This document shows, piece by piece, positions 8,493 through 18,121 of a DNA stretch of 64,000 nt. The notes beneath the pieces are model-generated. The model made no database searches. It was not told the origin of the DNA and saw only the letters and a list, made by a program, of their open reading frames with translations. The translations under genes and the position numbers were made by a program. How positions within the stretch are numbered: position 1 is the first letter of the stretch; every line of letters starts with the position of its first letter. This DNA comes from Abyssibius alkaniclasticus (GTDB lineage Bacteria > Pseudomonadota > Alphaproteobacteria > Rhodobacterales > Rhodobacteraceae), in NCBI RefSeq assembly GCF_020447305.1, contig NZ_CP095732.1, forward strand, positions 744,001-808,000, written 5' to 3'.

Positions 8493-8564
8493 GCCGGCCT
8501 TTCCAGATAGGCGCCCGATTGCGCGCCTAGCAGATACCCCGCGCAACCAACTGGTGCAAGGCGT

Positions 8565-10505
8565 TTAGGCGCGCGCCGCCCCAAGGTTGCCAATGCCCAG
8601 CACATGCAACACCCTGGCCTCGATATCGGCGGCCGAGAGCCTGGCGGCCTTATACATCGCCGCCGGGCTGTCATGGTCAAGGAAGGTATCGGGCAGCACC
8701 ATCGAACGGAATTTCAACCCGGTATCGAACACGCCGGATTCGGCCAGATGCTGGGCGACATGGCTGCCAAAGCCGCCAATCGCACCTTCTTCAATGGTGA
8801 TCAGCGCCTCGTGTTCAGCGGCCAAGCGATCAATCAGATCGGTGTCGAGCGGTTTGGCAAAGCGCGCATCGGCAATGGTGGGCGTTATGCCGCGCGCGGC
8901 AAGCGCCTCAGCCGCACGCTGGCATTCTGAAAGCCGCGCCCCGAAGGACAGTATCGCCACGCGGCTACCCTTCTGCACCACGCGGCCCTTGCCGATTTCC
9001 AGGACCGAGCCGCGCGCCGGAAGCTCTACCCCCACACCCTCGCCACGCGGAAAACGAAAGGCGCTGGGCCGGTCGTTGATGCTGGCCGCCGTGGCAACCA
9101 TATGCATCAACTCTGCCTCGTCTGCCGCCGCCATCACAACGAAATCGGGCAGGTTGGCAAGAAAGGCAATGTCAAAGCTGCCGGCATGGGTGGCCCCATC
9201 GGCGCCAACCAGCCCGGCACGGTCGATCGCAAAGCGCACCGGCAGGCGCTGGATGGCAACATCATGCACAACCTGATCATAACCGCGCTGCAGGAAGGTC
9301 GAATAGATCGCGCAAAACGGTTTCAGCCCGCCAGCCGCCAGACCGGCGCTGAAGGTTACGCCATGCTGTTCGGCAATGCCGACATCGAACATCCGGCGCG
9401 GGAATTTGGCGGCGAATTTATCCATGCCGGTGCCATCGGGCATGGCGGCGGTGATGCCCACGACGCGGCTATCGGCCTCGGCCTCGGCGATCAGCGCACG
9501 CGCAAAAACACTGGTATAGCTTGGCGCATTCGGGGCGGCCTTGGCCTGCTCGCCGGTCAGCACATCGAACTTCGCCCGCGCATGGCCCTTGTCGGCGGCC
9601 TGCTCGGCAGGGGCATAGCCCTTGCCCTTGGTTGTAAGAACATGCAGCAGAACGGGGCCATCGGCGCGGTCATGCAATGTGCGCAAAATGCTGGTCAGCG
9701 CGGCCATGTCATGCCCATCGACCGGGCCGACATAGGAAAAGCCAAGCTCTTCAAACAATGTGCCACCCACGGTCAGGGATTTGACCATTTCCTTGGCGCG
9801 GCGCGCGCCTTCGGCCAGCGGTGGCGGCAAAAGCTGCGCAAAGCCCTTGGCGGCGGATTTCAGCTCCTGAAACGGTTCCTGGCTGTAAATGCGCGACAGA
9901 TAGGCCGAAAGCGCGCCCACCGGCGGGGCGATCGACATTTCGTTGTCGTTCAGAATGACAAACAGCCGCTTGTTCATATGCCCGGCATTGTTCAGCGCCT
10001 CGAACGCCATGCCGGCGCTCATCGCGCCATCGCCAATGACCGCCACGGCATCGCCAACCCCGGTCTCGGGTGCGCCGCCAAGCTCGCGCGCTGCGGCAAA
10101 ACCAAGGGCGGCCGAAATAGAGGTGGAGGAATGCGCCGCGCCAAACGGGTCATACGGGCTTTCGCTGCGCTTGGTGAAGCCCGATAGCCCGCCGCCGCTG
10201 CGCAAGGTGCGGATGCGGTCACGCCGCCCGGTCAGAATTTTATGCGGATAGCACTGGTGGCCAACGTCAAAAATGATCTTGTCGCGCGGCGCATCGAAAA
10301 TGGCGTGCAGCGCCACGGTCAGTTCCACCACGCCAAGCCCGGCGCCCAAATGCCCGCCGGTGACAGACACTGCCGAAATGGTTTCGGCGCGCAGCTCGTC
10401 GGCCAGTTGGCGCAGTTGCGCGGCGCTCATGCCCTTCAGGTCGGCCGGGCTGGAAACGGTATCGAGCAACGGGGTTGCCGGGCGCATGGAGTCGGGCTGG
10501 GTCAC
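8565..10505 (-). CDS. dxs: 1-deoxy-D-xylulose-5-phosphate synthase
   Basis: Dxs is the thiamine-diphosphate enzyme that condenses pyruvate and glyceraldehyde-3-phosphate, the first step of the MEP isoprenoid pathway. It has 646 residues from a GTG at 10505 preceded by AAAGG; the ATG at 10487 is an alternative without a clear ribosome site. Key features are H52 in TGGHLGAG, the ThDP/Mg motif GDGAMSAGM at residue 158 continuing to EALNNAG, the pyrimidine-domain [14 protein letters not shown], and a complete C-terminal transketolase domain. It lies 14 bp after ispA in an operon xseB-ispA-dxs, a classic grouping for isoprenoid precursor supply. Confidence 0.97.
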   Translation of the reverse strand: MTQPDSMRPATPLLDTVSSPADLKGMSAAQLRQLADELRAETISAVSVTGGHLGAGLGVVELTVALHAIFDAPRDKIIFDVGHQCYPHKILTGRRDRIRTLRSGGGLSGFTKRSESPYDPFGAAHSSTSISAALGFAAARELGGAPETGVGDAVAVIGDGAMSAGMAFEALNNAGHMNKRLFVILNDNEMSIAPPVGALSAYLSRIYSQEPFQELKSAAKGFAQLLPPPLAEGARRAKEMVKSLTVGGTLFEELGFSYVGPVDGHDMAALTSILRTLHDRADGPVLLHVLTTKGKGYAPAEQAADKGHARAKFDVLTGEQAKAAPNAPSYTSVFARALIAEAEADSRVVGITAAMPDGTGMDKFAAKFPRRMFDVGIAEQHGVTFSAGLAAGGLKPFCAIYSTFLQRGYDQVVHDVAIQRLPVRFAIDRAGLVGADGATHAGSFDIAFLANLPDFVVMAAADEAELMHMVATAASINDRPSAFRFPRGEGVGVELPARGSVLEIGKGRVVQKGSRVAILSFGARLSECQRAAEALAARGITPTIADARFAKPLDTDLIDRLAAEHEALITIEEGAIGGFGSHVAQHLAESGVFDTGLKFRSMVLPDTFLDHDSPAAMYKAARLSAADIEARVLHVLGIGNLGAARA

Positions 10506-10519
10506 TTCGGGCCTTTCGG

Positions 10520-11407
10520 TTATGAGCGGCGCGTTACGATATAGCGCGCGGCTGCACGCAAATTATCGCCGCGCTTACCATAAGGCGCAAGCGCGTCACA
10601 AGCGCGCGCGCAAAGCTGTTGCGCGCGGCCCTGTGCAGCCTCCAGCCCCAGCAGCGAAACAAAGGTGGCTTTTCCGGCCGCCTCGTCCTTGCCAAGGCGC
10701 TTGCCGGCCAGCGTGGCGTCGCCCGCAACATCCAGCACATCATCATGGATCTGGAAGGCGAGGCCAATGGCGGCGGCATAATCGGCCAGTGCCGATGGAT
10801 CATCGCCCGCCACCACGGCCCCCGCCGTGGCCGACCAGCCGATCAGCGCGCCGGTCTTGAGTGATTGCAGATGCGTGATGTCATCCAGACCCAGCGGCAC
10901 GGTCGCGGACTCAGCCGCAATATCCAGCGCCTGACCCTGCACCATGCCGCGCCCGCCCGCCGCATGTGCCAGTGCTTTGATGGCATTCAGCAAACCAGTC
11001 GCATTGGGCGCGTTCAGGTTGGCAAGAATGTCAAAGGCTTCGGCCTGCAGCGCATCGCCCGCCAGAATTGCCGTCGCCTCGTCCCATTTGACATGCAGGG
11101 TCGGCAGGCCGCGGCGCAGATCGTCATCATCCATTGCCGGCAGATCGTCATGCACCAAGGAATAGGCGTGCAGGCATTCCACGGCCGCGGCCAGACCATC
11201 GCCAATGTCGGGGCTGAGCCCGTGCAGTTCTGCACCCTCGATCGCCAGAAACCCGCGCAGCCGCTTGCCCTTGGCCAGCGCGGCATAGCGCATGGCCTTG
11301 GCGATACGACCTTCGGCGGCGGATGGCAGCTCGGCATCCAGACGCGCCTCGCTGCGCGCCGCCGCCCCTGCCAGCACGGCGGCAAAATCGGGTGCGGACG
11401 CTGCCAT
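10520..11407 (-). CDS. ispA: Polyprenyl (farnesyl-type) diphosphate synthase
   Basis: IspA builds farnesyl diphosphate from isopentenyl and dimethylallyl diphosphate. The ATG at 11407 gives 295 residues; a longer frame reading upstream would overlap xseB. The first aspartate-rich motif is [10 protein letters not shown], starting at residue 87 and followed by LRRG, with the extra residues between the first two and later aspartates typical of bacterial farnesyl synthases. The second is DDVLDVAGD, followed by GKRLGKD. The lysine/arginine pair GKRLRG binds isopentenyl diphosphate. It sits between xseB and dxs on the same strand. Chain length (C15 versus C20) cannot be fixed by eye. Confidence 0.94.
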   Translation of the reverse strand: MAASAPDFAAVLAGAAARSEARLDAELPSAAEGRIAKAMRYAALAKGKRLRGFLAIEGAELHGLSPDIGDGLAAAVECLHAYSLVHDDLPAMDDDDLRRGLPTLHVKWDEATAILAGDALQAEAFDILANLNAPNATGLLNAIKALAHAAGGRGMVQGQALDIAAESATVPLGLDDITHLQSLKTGALIGWSATAGAVVAGDDPSALADYAAAIGLAFQIHDDVLDVAGDATLAGKRLGKDEAAGKATFVSLLGLEAAQGRAQQLCARACDALAPYGKRGDNLRAAARYIVTRRS

Positions 11408-11408
11408 A

Positions 11409-11651
11409 TCAGGAAATATCGACCGGCTCGGCCCCGTCCGGCTTGCCATCGGCGCCAAGCGTGATGCGCGTCACCGCCTCTTCCGCCTCTTTCAGCCGCG
11501 CGGCGCAATGGGCTTTCAGCGCGCCGCCGCGTTCATAAAGCCTGATCGATTCATCCAGCGGCACCTCGCCGCTTTCAAGCTGCTTCACCACATCTTCCAA
11601 GGCGGCCATCGCCTCTTCAAAGCTCATCTGCTCTACGGGTTTGTCGCTCAT
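11409..11651 (-). CDS. xseB: Exodeoxyribonuclease VII small subunit
   Basis: This 80-residue protein has the XseB pattern: SFEEAMAALEDVVKQLESGE followed by PLDESIRLYERG and a helical tail. XseB supports the large subunit XseA in degrading single-stranded DNA; xseA is not in this window. The ATG at 11651 overlaps the stop of the upstream deacetylase-like gene by 4 bp, and ispA starts right after its stop, so the four genes HDAC-like, xseB, ispA and dxs form one coupled unit. The xseB-ispA-dxs linkage is widespread in proteobacteria. Confidence 0.95.
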   Translation of the reverse strand: MSDKPVEQMSFEEAMAALEDVVKQLESGEVPLDESIRLYERGGALKAHCAARLKEAEEAVTRITLGADGKPDGAEPVDIS

Positions 11652-12583
11652 TCGCCTGCCTCCATCAACGCGCGCATATGGGCGGTGGCCCCATCGGCCA
11701 GCCCGTCGAGACTATAGCCGCCCTCCAGCACCGACACCACGCGACCCTGTGCGAATTCCTGCGCCAGTTTGCAAATTTCAGCGGTGATCCAGTAAAAATC
11801 ATCGCCCTCAAGGTTCAGATTTGCCAGCGGGTCAAGCCTGTGGGCATCGAACCCTGCCGATATGAACAGCATTTCGGGCCTGTGGTCGCGCAGAAACGGC
11901 AGGGCAAGGCGCTGCATGGCCGCGCGGAATGCCGGCCCATCGCTCAGCCCCGGCAAGGGGATATTCAGCACATTGCCATGCGCGCCGCGCTCATCGGCCC
12001 GGCCGGTGCCGGGGTAAAGCGGCATCTGATGGCTGGAGCAAAAGGCGATGCGCGCATCATCCCATACCAGATCTTGCGTGCCATTCCCGTGATGCACGTC
12101 AAAATCCAGTATTGCCACGCGTGAAAGCCCGTGATGCTCCAGCGCATGTTTGGCGGCAATCGCCACATTGCCCAGAAAGCAAAAGCCCATCGCCTCGGCT
12201 TTTTCGGCATGGTGGCCGGGGGGGCGCATCATGGCGAATGCGTTTCGCGCCGCGCCCGCCATGACCATATCGACCGCCTGCACGGCGGCCCCGGCGCTGC
12301 GCAACACCGCTTGCCAGCTTTCGGGCGAAAGATGGGTATCGGGGTCGATCGCGGCAAAGCCCCGGCTGGGGATGCGCGCCTTGAGGCTGGCAAGATATTC
12401 CGGCGGATGCGCGCGCAAAATCGCCTCATCTGCCACCGCCGGGGCTTCAACGCGCAGCAGGCTGGCATAGGCAGGGGTGGCAAATTCTGCGTTCAGGCGC
12501 ACAACCCGCTCCACCCGCTCGGGGTGGCCATCCGGGGTGACGTGATCAAGCGCCGATTCATGTGTGATGAGTGCTGTTGTCAT
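11648..12583 (-). CDS. Histone deacetylase-like amidohydrolase
   Basis: This 311-residue protein is of the arginase/deacetylase superfamily. The start chosen is the ATG at 12583 ([20 protein letters not shown]); the longer open frame upstream runs antisense to mutM and is not supported. Diagnostic residues are the histidine pair H124-H125 in [11 protein letters not shown], the zinc-binding D162 and H164 in [12 protein letters not shown], and an aspartate in [13 protein letters not shown]. Homologues remove acetyl groups from lysines or polyamines; the substrate here is unknown. It heads the xseB-ispA-dxs operon and diverges from mutM. Confidence 0.93.
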   Translation of the reverse strand: MTTALITHESALDHVTPDGHPERVERVVRLNAEFATPAYASLLRVEAPAVADEAILRAHPPEYLASLKARIPSRGFAAIDPDTHLSPESWQAVLRSAGAAVQAVDMVMAGAARNAFAMMRPPGHHAEKAEAMGFCFLGNVAIAAKHALEHHGLSRVAILDFDVHHGNGTQDLVWDDARIAFCSSHQMPLYPGTGRADERGAHGNVLNIPLPGLSDGPAFRAAMQRLALPFLRDHRPEMLFISAGFDAHRLDPLANLNLEGDDFYWITAEICKLAQEFAQGRVVSVLEGGYSLDGLADGATAHMRALMEAGE

Positions 12584-12671
12584 GCCTGCAACTTGGCCCA
12601 AGGCGCGGCATTTGCCAAGGGCGATTGCAATTTGCCGCACCGTTGCTAGAGATACCCCGACAGGAGGCCAA

Positions 12672-13529
12672 ATGCCCGAACTGCCCGAAGTTGAAACCAT
12701 CCGCCGCGGCCTGCTGCCGGTCATGGAGGGCGCGGTGATTGCACGGCTGACCCTGCGCCGCGCCGGGCTGCGCTGGCCATTCCCCGCCGCTATGGCCGAA
12801 ACCGTCAGCGGCGCGCGCGTATTGCTGCTGCGCCGCCGCGCCAAATACATTCTGGCCGATCTCGACAACCGCCACACGCTGCTGTTTCATATGGGCATGT
12901 CGGGGCGGATTCTGATAGAGGGCGCCAGCCCCGATGCCCGCGCGCATGACCGTGCCGCGCCCACCCGGCACGACCATGCGCTGTTTGATATGCACAACGG
13001 CGCGCGCATCACCTTCAACGATGCCCGCCGCTTTGGAATGCTCGATCTTTTTGCCACCGGGGCCGAGGCGGCCCAGCCCTTGCTGGCCAAACTGGGGCCG
13101 GAGCCTTTGGGCAATGATCTGAACGCCGCTGCGCTGGCCGACCGGTTTGCCGGGCGCAAATCTCCGATCAAAACCGCGCTGCTGGATCAGCGCATTATTG
13201 CGGGGCTTGGCAATATCTATGTGTCCGAGGCGCTGTGGCGTGCGCAAATTCACCCCGAAACCCCCATCGGCGCGCTGGGCCTTGCACAAATCGAAACCCT
13301 CATCCGCCAAATCCGCGATGTGCTGGACGAGGCGATAGCGGCCGGTGGCTCCAGCCTGCGCGACTATCGCCAGACCGATGGTGAACTCGGCTATTTCCAG
13401 CATGGTTTTGCGGTGTATGACCGCGCCGAACACCCCTGCGCCAGGCCGGGCTGCGCCGGGCAGATTGCGCGCATCACCCAGGCCGGGCGTTCCAGCTATT
13501 TCTGCCCCCTCTGCCAGCCAAAGGGTTGA
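12672..13529 (+). CDS. mutM: Formamidopyrimidine-DNA glycosylase
   Basis: MutM (Fpg) excises 8-oxoguanine and formamidopyrimidines and nicks the abasic site. It has 285 residues. The ATG at 12672 follows AGGAGG at 12662-12667, and the mature N-terminus [13 protein letters not shown] supplies the catalytic Pro2 and Glu3. FHMGMSGR carries the expected lesion-recognition loop, and [12 protein letters not shown] is the helix-two-turn-helix. A C-terminal four-cysteine zinc finger (CARPGC ... FCPLC) is intact. It diverges from the deacetylase-like gene and is followed after 60 bp by an enoyl-CoA hydratase. Confidence 0.98.
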   Translation: MPELPEVETIRRGLLPVMEGAVIARLTLRRAGLRWPFPAAMAETVSGARVLLLRRRAKYILADLDNRHTLLFHMGMSGRILIEGASPDARAHDRAAPTRHDHALFDMHNGARITFNDARRFGMLDLFATGAEAAQPLLAKLGPEPLGNDLNAAALADRFAGRKSPIKTALLDQRIIAGLGNIYVSEALWRAQIHPETPIGALGLAQIETLIRQIRDVLDEAIAAGGSSLRDYRQTDGELGYFQHGFAVYDRAEHPCARPGCAGQIARITQAGRSSYFCPLCQPKG

Positions 13530-13589
13530 TCCGCGCCGCGAAATAGCACAAGACTCAAACCCCATACGCGGCATCAAAGGAGCCTGGAC

Positions 13590-14366
13590 ATGGCCTATGA
13601 AACGATTCTTGTAGACATTGAAGACCATGTCGCCCTGATCCGGCTGAACCGGCCCGAGGCGCTGAACGCGCTGAACTCCACCCTGCTGGGCGAGCTTGGC
13701 AATGCACTGGCCGATGCCGATGAAAACCCGGATATCCGCTGTATCGTGCTGACCGGGTCCGACAAGGCCTTTGCCGCGGGGGCCGATATCAAGGAAATGG
13801 CGGATAAATCCTTTGTCGATATGTTCGGTGGTGACTTTTTCACCCCGGAAACCGAGGCGCTGATGCGCATCCGCAAGCCCATCATTGCGGCGGTTGCCGG
13901 CTATGCGCTGGGTGGCGGGCTGGAACTGGCGATGATCTGCGACATCATGATCGCCGCGGATAACGCCAAATTCGGCCAGCCCGAAATCAACCTCGGCGTT
14001 GTCGCCGGCATGGGCGGCACGCAGCGGCTTACGCGGTTTGTGGGCAAATCCAAATCGATGGAAATGAACCTGACAGGCCGGTTCATGGATGCAAAGGAAG
14101 CGGAAAGCTCTGGCCTTGTCAGCCGGGTCGTGCCGCTGAAAGACTTGCTGAGCGAGGCGCGGGCCACGGCCACCAAGATCAGCGAAAAATCCATGCTCAC
14201 CGTGATGGCCGTCAAGGAAGCCGTGAACCGCAGCTACGAGGTCAGTCTGCGCGAAGGATTGTTGTTTGAACGCCGCATCTTCCACGCGCTTTTTGCGACA
14301 AACGACCAAAAAGAGGGCATGAATGCCTTTGCCGAAAAGCGCAGCCCGCAATTCCGCGACACCTAG
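13590..14366 (+). CDS. Enoyl-CoA hydratase
   Basis: This 258-residue crotonase-fold enzyme starts at the ATG at 13590 with an AAAGGAG site. The oxyanion-hole and CoA segments [10 protein letters not shown] and [18 protein letters not shown] are present, and the catalytic glutamates appear in GGGLELA and GQPEINLG. Family members hydrate trans-2-enoyl-CoA in beta-oxidation; residues fit the short-chain FadB1x/EchS1 type, which is very similar to human mitochondrial ECHS1 in overall layout. It lies directly downstream of mutM, a linkage seen often in Rhodobacteraceae, but shares no obvious function with it. Confidence 0.93.
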   Translation: MAYETILVDIEDHVALIRLNRPEALNALNSTLLGELGNALADADENPDIRCIVLTGSDKAFAAGADIKEMADKSFVDMFGGDFFTPETEALMRIRKPIIAAVAGYALGGGLELAMICDIMIAADNAKFGQPEINLGVVAGMGGTQRLTRFVGKSKSMEMNLTGRFMDAKEAESSGLVSRVVPLKDLLSEARATATKISEKSMLTVMAVKEAVNRSYEVSLREGLLFERRIFHALFATNDQKEGMNAFAEKRSPQFRDT

Positions 14367-14390
14367 TCCCAGATTCTGCTGCTTGGCGTG

Positions 14391-14418
14391 TTGACATGGC
14401 CCCCGAGTCGGATGTAGA
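14391..14418 (+). promoter_or_regulatory. Promoter of rpsT
   Basis: TTGACA (14391-14396) is a perfect -35 box, and TGTAGA (14413-14418) sits 16 bp downstream as a -10. It lies 46 bp before the rpsT ATG and is the clearest housekeeping promoter in the window. A GATTC (GANTC) site lies at 14372-14376. Confidence 0.65.
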
Positions 14419-14463
14419 GGGACGCTTCATCTTTCGACCATTCGACAGAACCGGAAATTAAAC

Positions 14464-14730
14464 ATGGCCAACTCGCCCCAATCCAAGAAACGCGCCCGGA
14501 CGGCCGAGCGCCGCACCGCGATCAACAAATCGCGCCGCTCGCGCATCAAGACCTTCATCCGCCGCGTTGAAGAGGCGATCAGCTCTGGCGATCAGTCCAA
14601 GGCGCAGGAAGCGTTGAAAAACGCACAGCCCGAAATTATGCGCGGCGTCACAAAAGGCGTTGTCCACCTGAACACCGCCAGCCGCAAGATTTCGCGCCTT
14701 GCTGGCCGCATAAACGCGATGTCTGCGTAA
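14464..14730 (+). CDS. rpsT: 30S ribosomal protein S20
   Basis: S20 is a small, highly basic primary-binding protein of 16S rRNA. The 88-residue product begins [17 protein letters not shown] and has the expected helical pattern with [19 protein letters not shown] and [19 protein letters not shown]. It has its own promoter (14391-14418) and a strong terminator, so it forms a single-gene unit. Its place just upstream of dnaA is common in alphaproteobacteria. Confidence 0.98.
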   Translation: MANSPQSKKRARTAERRTAINKSRRSRIKTFIRRVEEAISSGDQSKAQEALKNAQPEIMRGVTKGVVHLNTASRKISRLAGRINAMSA

Positions 14731-14752
14731 TATTACGCTTTAAGCTGTTGAA

Positions 14753-14785
14753 AACGCGTCCGAATTTCGGGCGCGTTATTTTTTT
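14753..14785 (+). terminator. Strong intrinsic terminator of rpsT
   Basis: AACGCGTCCG (14753-14762) and CGGGCGCGTT (14768-14777) form a 10-bp stem with one G-T wobble and loop AATTT, followed by A and a run of seven T residues (14779-14785). Confidence 0.9.
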
Positions 14786-15020
14786 GTCATGAATCTTCCA
14801 CAGTTGCCTACCTGTTCTATTGTCCGAATCTATGGGCTTGGGTATGGTGACTTACGCCTTGCGATTCCCTGGTGATCGACTGCTCTGGGCGCTGCCAAAT
14901 TTGAAATACCAACACCGCATGGAGGGCGCAGGCCAAGCATGTGATGGGAAGATTTTGCCTTGTCAGCCCAAGCAGACCCACCTTGCGGAACCGCTTTGGG
15001 GCATTTGTTTGGGGATGTTT
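14786..15020 (+). promoter_or_regulatory. Leader region of rhodanese-dnaA with GANTC sites
   Basis: This 235 bp non-coding stretch between the rpsT terminator and the rhodanese gene must hold the promoter that also serves dnaA, unless dnaA has one in the 62 bp before its own start. It carries three GANTC sites (14791, 14826, 14863) within 77 bp and a TCTTCCACA (14794-14802) that differs at two positions from a DnaA box. GANTC is the CcrM methylation target in alphaproteobacteria. No clear -35/-10 pair is evident. An in-frame extension of the rhodanese frame to 14820 exists but does not look like protein. Confidence 0.45.
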
Positions 15021-15458
15021 ATGCAAAAAGACATTGGCGAGGTCGGGCCGCAACAGGCCTGGGAGATTCTCAGCAATGATCCGACCGCGCGGCTGGTAGA
15101 TGTGCGCACACGCGCCGAATGGAGCTTTGTTGGCGTGCCGGATCTTGCGCCGCTTTCGGGGCAGACCCTGCTGGTTGAATGGAAAAGCTTTCCCCAGATG
15201 CAGCGCAACGAGAATTTTGTCAGCGAATTGCTGACCGGGCTTGATGATGCGCCGGCCAGCAAGCTGCTGTTCATCTGCCGCTCGGGCGCGCGGTCGCTGG
15301 AAGCGGCGCGCCTTGTGGCCAGCGCGCTTGGCGGCCAAGACAATCCACCCGAATGCATAAATGTCGCCGAAGGCTTTGAAGGCGATCTCGACCCTGCCGC
15401 GCATCGCGGCCAATCAAATGGCTGGAAAGCCGCTGGCTTGCCCTGGCGGCAATCCTGA
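15021..15458 (+). CDS. Rhodanese-like domain protein
   Basis: This is a single rhodanese domain of 145 residues starting MQKDIGEVGPQQAWEILSND. The active-site loop is FICRSGARSLEAA, with the catalytic cysteine in CRSGARS. RLVDVRTRAEWSFVGVPD is the usual preceding segment. Such proteins move sulfane sulfur or act in redox or tRNA-thiolation pathways; the acceptor here is unknown. The start at 15021 is chosen because the protein aligns from there with the domain boundary; ATG 15015 is also possible. It precedes dnaA by 62 bp on the same strand and may be co-transcribed with it. Confidence 0.85.
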   Translation: MQKDIGEVGPQQAWEILSNDPTARLVDVRTRAEWSFVGVPDLAPLSGQTLLVEWKSFPQMQRNENFVSELLTGLDDAPASKLLFICRSGARSLEAARLVASALGGQDNPPECINVAEGFEGDLDPAAHRGQSNGWKAAGLPWRQS

Positions 15459-15520
15459 TCACAAAAAGGCTGCCGCGCGCATTGGCGTGACGAGCGGGCC
15501 AAACCGGAACGGACAGATGA

Positions 15521-16867
15521 ATGAGTAACGAAATTTGGGGCAAGGTGCGCAATTCGCTGCAATCTCAGCTTGGCGCACAGGCCTATGGCAACTGGATCGA
15601 GCCGCTGACCTTTGAGCGGTTTGACGCCGGCATCGCCCATATCGCCGCCCCAACCCGCTTCATTGCCACCTGGGTGCAGCGGCATTATGGCGAAAAAATT
15701 CACGGGCTTTGGGCCGAACATGGCGTTGCGATCGACCGTGTCGTGCTGTCCAACACCACACAGCCCGCCGCCGCCAAACCGGCGGCCCCCGCCGTTCAGG
15801 CACCGTTCGAGACGGGCGAGGCCGAGCTGCCCTCGATGCCGCTGAACAACAATTTCACCTTTGATGCTTTCGTGGTCGGCAAACCCAACGAGCTGGCCCA
15901 TGCCGCCGCGCGCCGCGTGGCCGAAGGCGGCGATGTGGCCTTCAACCCGCTGTTTTTCTATGGCGGTGTCGGGCTTGGCAAAACCCATCTGATGCACGCC
16001 ATCGCCCATGACATTCGCGCCAAACGCCCCGGTGCGCGCGTGCTGTATGTATCGGCCGAACAGTTCATGTATCGCTTCGTGCAGGCGCTGCGCTTCAAGG
16101 ATATGCACGGCTTCAAGCAGCTCTTTCGTTCGGTCGATGTGCTGATGGTTGACGATGTGCAATTCATCGCCGGCAAGGAATCCACCCAGGAAGAATTCTT
16201 CCATACATTCAATGCTTTGGTTGAGAACCACAAGCAGGTTGTGCTGTCGGCCGACAAAGCCCCCAGCGATATTGACGGGCTGGAGGAGCGGATTCGTTCG
16301 CGCCTGCAATGCGGGTTGGCGGTTGATCTGCACCCGACCGACTACGAGCTGCGCCTCGGCATTCTGCAATCCAAGCTCGAAGGCCAGATGCAGCATTACC
16401 CCAATATGGTTGTGCAGGATGGTGTGCTGGAGTTTCTTGCCCAGCGCATTTCGCAAAACGTGCGCGTGCTTGAAGGCGCGCTGAACCGGCTTTTTGCGCA
16501 TGGTGGGCTTGTGGGGCGCGAAATTACCCTCGATCTGGCCACCGAATGCCTGTCGGACCTGCTGCGCGCCTCTGAACGCAAGGTGACGATTGATGAAATC
16601 ATCCGCAAGGTGGCCACGCATTACAATCTGCGCATGACCGACCTGCTTTCGGCCCGGCGCGCGCGTTCCGTGGCCCGCCCGCGCCAGATTGCCATGTATC
16701 TCAGCAAAACGCTCACCTCCAAAAGCCTGCCGGAAATTGGCCGCCGTATTGGCGGGCGCGATCATACAACGGTCATCCATGCCGTGAAGAAGATCGAAGA
16801 GCTGCAGATGAGCGACTTTCAAATCGCCGAAGATGTGGAACTGCTGCGCCGGATGCTGGAAGCCTAG
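15521..16867 (+). CDS. dnaA: Chromosomal replication initiator DnaA
   Basis: DnaA is the AAA+ ATPase that binds DnaA boxes and opens oriC. It has 448 residues. The N-terminal DnaB-interaction domain (residues 1-65) contains SQLGAQAYGNWIEPLTF. A Pro/Ala linker follows to about residue 105. Walker A GGVGLGKT is at 148-155, Walker B is in VLMVDDVQFI, and the DNA-binding domain IV ends with the signature GGRDHTTVIHAVKKIEEL. The ATG at 15521 fits the conserved N-terminus. It lies 27.7 kb from the proposed oriC and is followed by dnaN, recF and gyrB. A GANTC cluster in the upstream leader may link its expression to methylation state. Confidence 0.99.
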   Translation: MSNEIWGKVRNSLQSQLGAQAYGNWIEPLTFERFDAGIAHIAAPTRFIATWVQRHYGEKIHGLWAEHGVAIDRVVLSNTTQPAAAKPAAPAVQAPFETGEAELPSMPLNNNFTFDAFVVGKPNELAHAAARRVAEGGDVAFNPLFFYGGVGLGKTHLMHAIAHDIRAKRPGARVLYVSAEQFMYRFVQALRFKDMHGFKQLFRSVDVLMVDDVQFIAGKESTQEEFFHTFNALVENHKQVVLSADKAPSDIDGLEERIRSRLQCGLAVDLHPTDYELRLGILQSKLEGQMQHYPNMVVQDGVLEFLAQRISQNVRVLEGALNRLFAHGGLVGREITLDLATECLSDLLRASERKVTIDEIIRKVATHYNLRMTDLLSARRARSVARPRQIAMYLSKTLTSKSLPEIGRRIGGRDHTTVIHAVKKIEELQMSDFQIAEDVELLRRMLEA

Positions 16868-17009
16868 CGAATCCTGCAGAAATAATGCACCCGGCTGGGG
16901 CGCTAATTCTGCGGTGCCGGTGCGTATTTGCCTTTGAACTGCTTGCAAATTTCGTTAGGGTCATTCCCCAAAGCGCGCGGTATTTTGCGCCAAAAAGACG
17001 GTGGAGACA
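16868..17009 (+). promoter_or_regulatory. dnaA-dnaN intergenic region
   Basis: A 142 bp gap separates dnaA from dnaN. It is more AT-rich than the coding DNA in its second half (around TTTGAACTGCTTGCAAATTT) and is likely to hold a dnaN promoter. TTGCAA (16944-16949) is a possible -35, but no convincing -10 is seen. No DnaA box with fewer than two mismatches was noticed. Confidence 0.35.
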
Positions 17010-18116
17010 ATGAAAGCAAGCATCGAGCGTTCTGCCCTTCTCAGGGCAATGGGCCGCGCCCAGTCGGTTGTCGAACGGCGCAATACCATTCCCATTCTGG
17101 GCAATGTGCTGATCGAGGCTGAGGGCGCGCAAATTGCCTTTCGCGCCACAGACCTTGATATCGAGGTGGTAGACCGCACCGCCGCCGTGGTGGAGCGCGC
17201 CGGTGCCACAACCGTGGGCGCGCATACCTTGCATGAAATCGTGCGCAAACTGCCCGATGGCGCGATGATCGAGCTGCATGACGATGGCGCATCGGGCCGG
17301 CTGGAAGTGCGCGCCGGGCGCAGCCATTTCAGCCTTGCCACCTTACCGCGCGAAGATTTTCCGATTATGGCAAGCTCGGAATATGCCTGCAATTTCGCCG
17401 CCAAGGCGCCCATGCTGCGCCGCCTGTTCGACAAGGCGAAATTCGCCATTTCAACCGAGGAAACCCGTTATTACCTCAACGGCGTTTACATGCATTCCGC
17501 CGAGGGCAAGCTGCGCTGCGTGGCCACCGATGGCCACCGCCTTGCGCGCATCGATGCCGACCTGCCCGAAGGGGCGGAAGATTTGCCCGGCGTGATCGTG
17601 CCGCGCAAAACCGTGGGCGAATTGCGCAAGCTGCTTGATGATGACGATGCGCAGATTGCGGTGTCGGTTTCGGAAACCAAAATCCGCTTTGCCACGCCGG
17701 AAATCACGCTGACATCGAAGGTGATCGACGGGTCTTTCCCCGATTACACCCGCGTCATTCCGACCGGCAACACCAAGCGCATGGAGGTGGACGCCGCCGA
17801 ATTTGCCCAGGCGGTTGACCGTGTTTCAACCGTATCAAGCGAACGGTCACGCGCCGTGAAACTGGTGCTGGAGGATGACCGGCTGATCCTGTCGGTCAAC
17901 GCGCCCGATGCCGGTGCCGCCGATGAGGAACTGGCCGTTGCCTACCAGGACGAACGGCTTGAGATTGGCTTCAACGCCAAATATCTGCTGGAAATCGCCA
18001 GTCAGGTCGACCGTGAGAATGCGGTCTTCATGTTCAATTCATCGGGCGACCCGACCTTGATGCGCGAAGGCAATGACGAATCCGCCGTCTATGTCGTGAT
18101 GCCCATGCGCGTTTAG
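17010..18116 (+). CDS. dnaN: DNA polymerase III beta sliding clamp
   Basis: DnaN forms the ring that tethers DNA polymerase III to DNA and is loaded by the clamp loader. The ATG at 17010 gives 368 residues (MKASIERSALLRAMGRAQSV) with a GGAG site 4 bases before it; a GTG at 17001 is in frame but leaves no room for the site. Three similar clamp domains are evident, with the C-terminal ...YVVMPMRV typical of alphaproteobacteria. KLRCVATDGHRLA is the well-conserved domain II segment. recF follows after 5 bp, so the two are one transcription unit. Confidence 0.98.
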   Translation: MKASIERSALLRAMGRAQSVVERRNTIPILGNVLIEAEGAQIAFRATDLDIEVVDRTAAVVERAGATTVGAHTLHEIVRKLPDGAMIELHDDGASGRLEVRAGRSHFSLATLPREDFPIMASSEYACNFAAKAPMLRRLFDKAKFAISTEETRYYLNGVYMHSAEGKLRCVATDGHRLARIDADLPEGAEDLPGVIVPRKTVGELRKLLDDDDAQIAVSVSETKIRFATPEITLTSKVIDGSFPDYTRVIPTGNTKRMEVDAAEFAQAVDRVSTVSSERSRAVKLVLEDDRLILSVNAPDAGAADEELAVAYQDERLEIGFNAKYLLEIASQVDRENAVFMFNSSGDPTLMREGNDESAVYVVMPMRV

Positions 18117-18121
18117 GCGCG

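Noticed and set aside
12558-14351. 597-codon minus-strand frame opposite mutM and enoyl-CoA hydratase
   Set aside because: Covers two well-supported genes on the opposite strand; shadow frame.
14820-15020. N-terminal extension of the rhodanese frame
   Set aside because: Open for 67 codons but with no domain pattern, and the rhodanese domain begins at 15021; treated as leader DNA.
14963-16948. 661-codon minus-strand frame opposite rhodanese and dnaA
   Set aside because: Antisense to securely identified dnaA, with no recognisable domains; a shadow frame.
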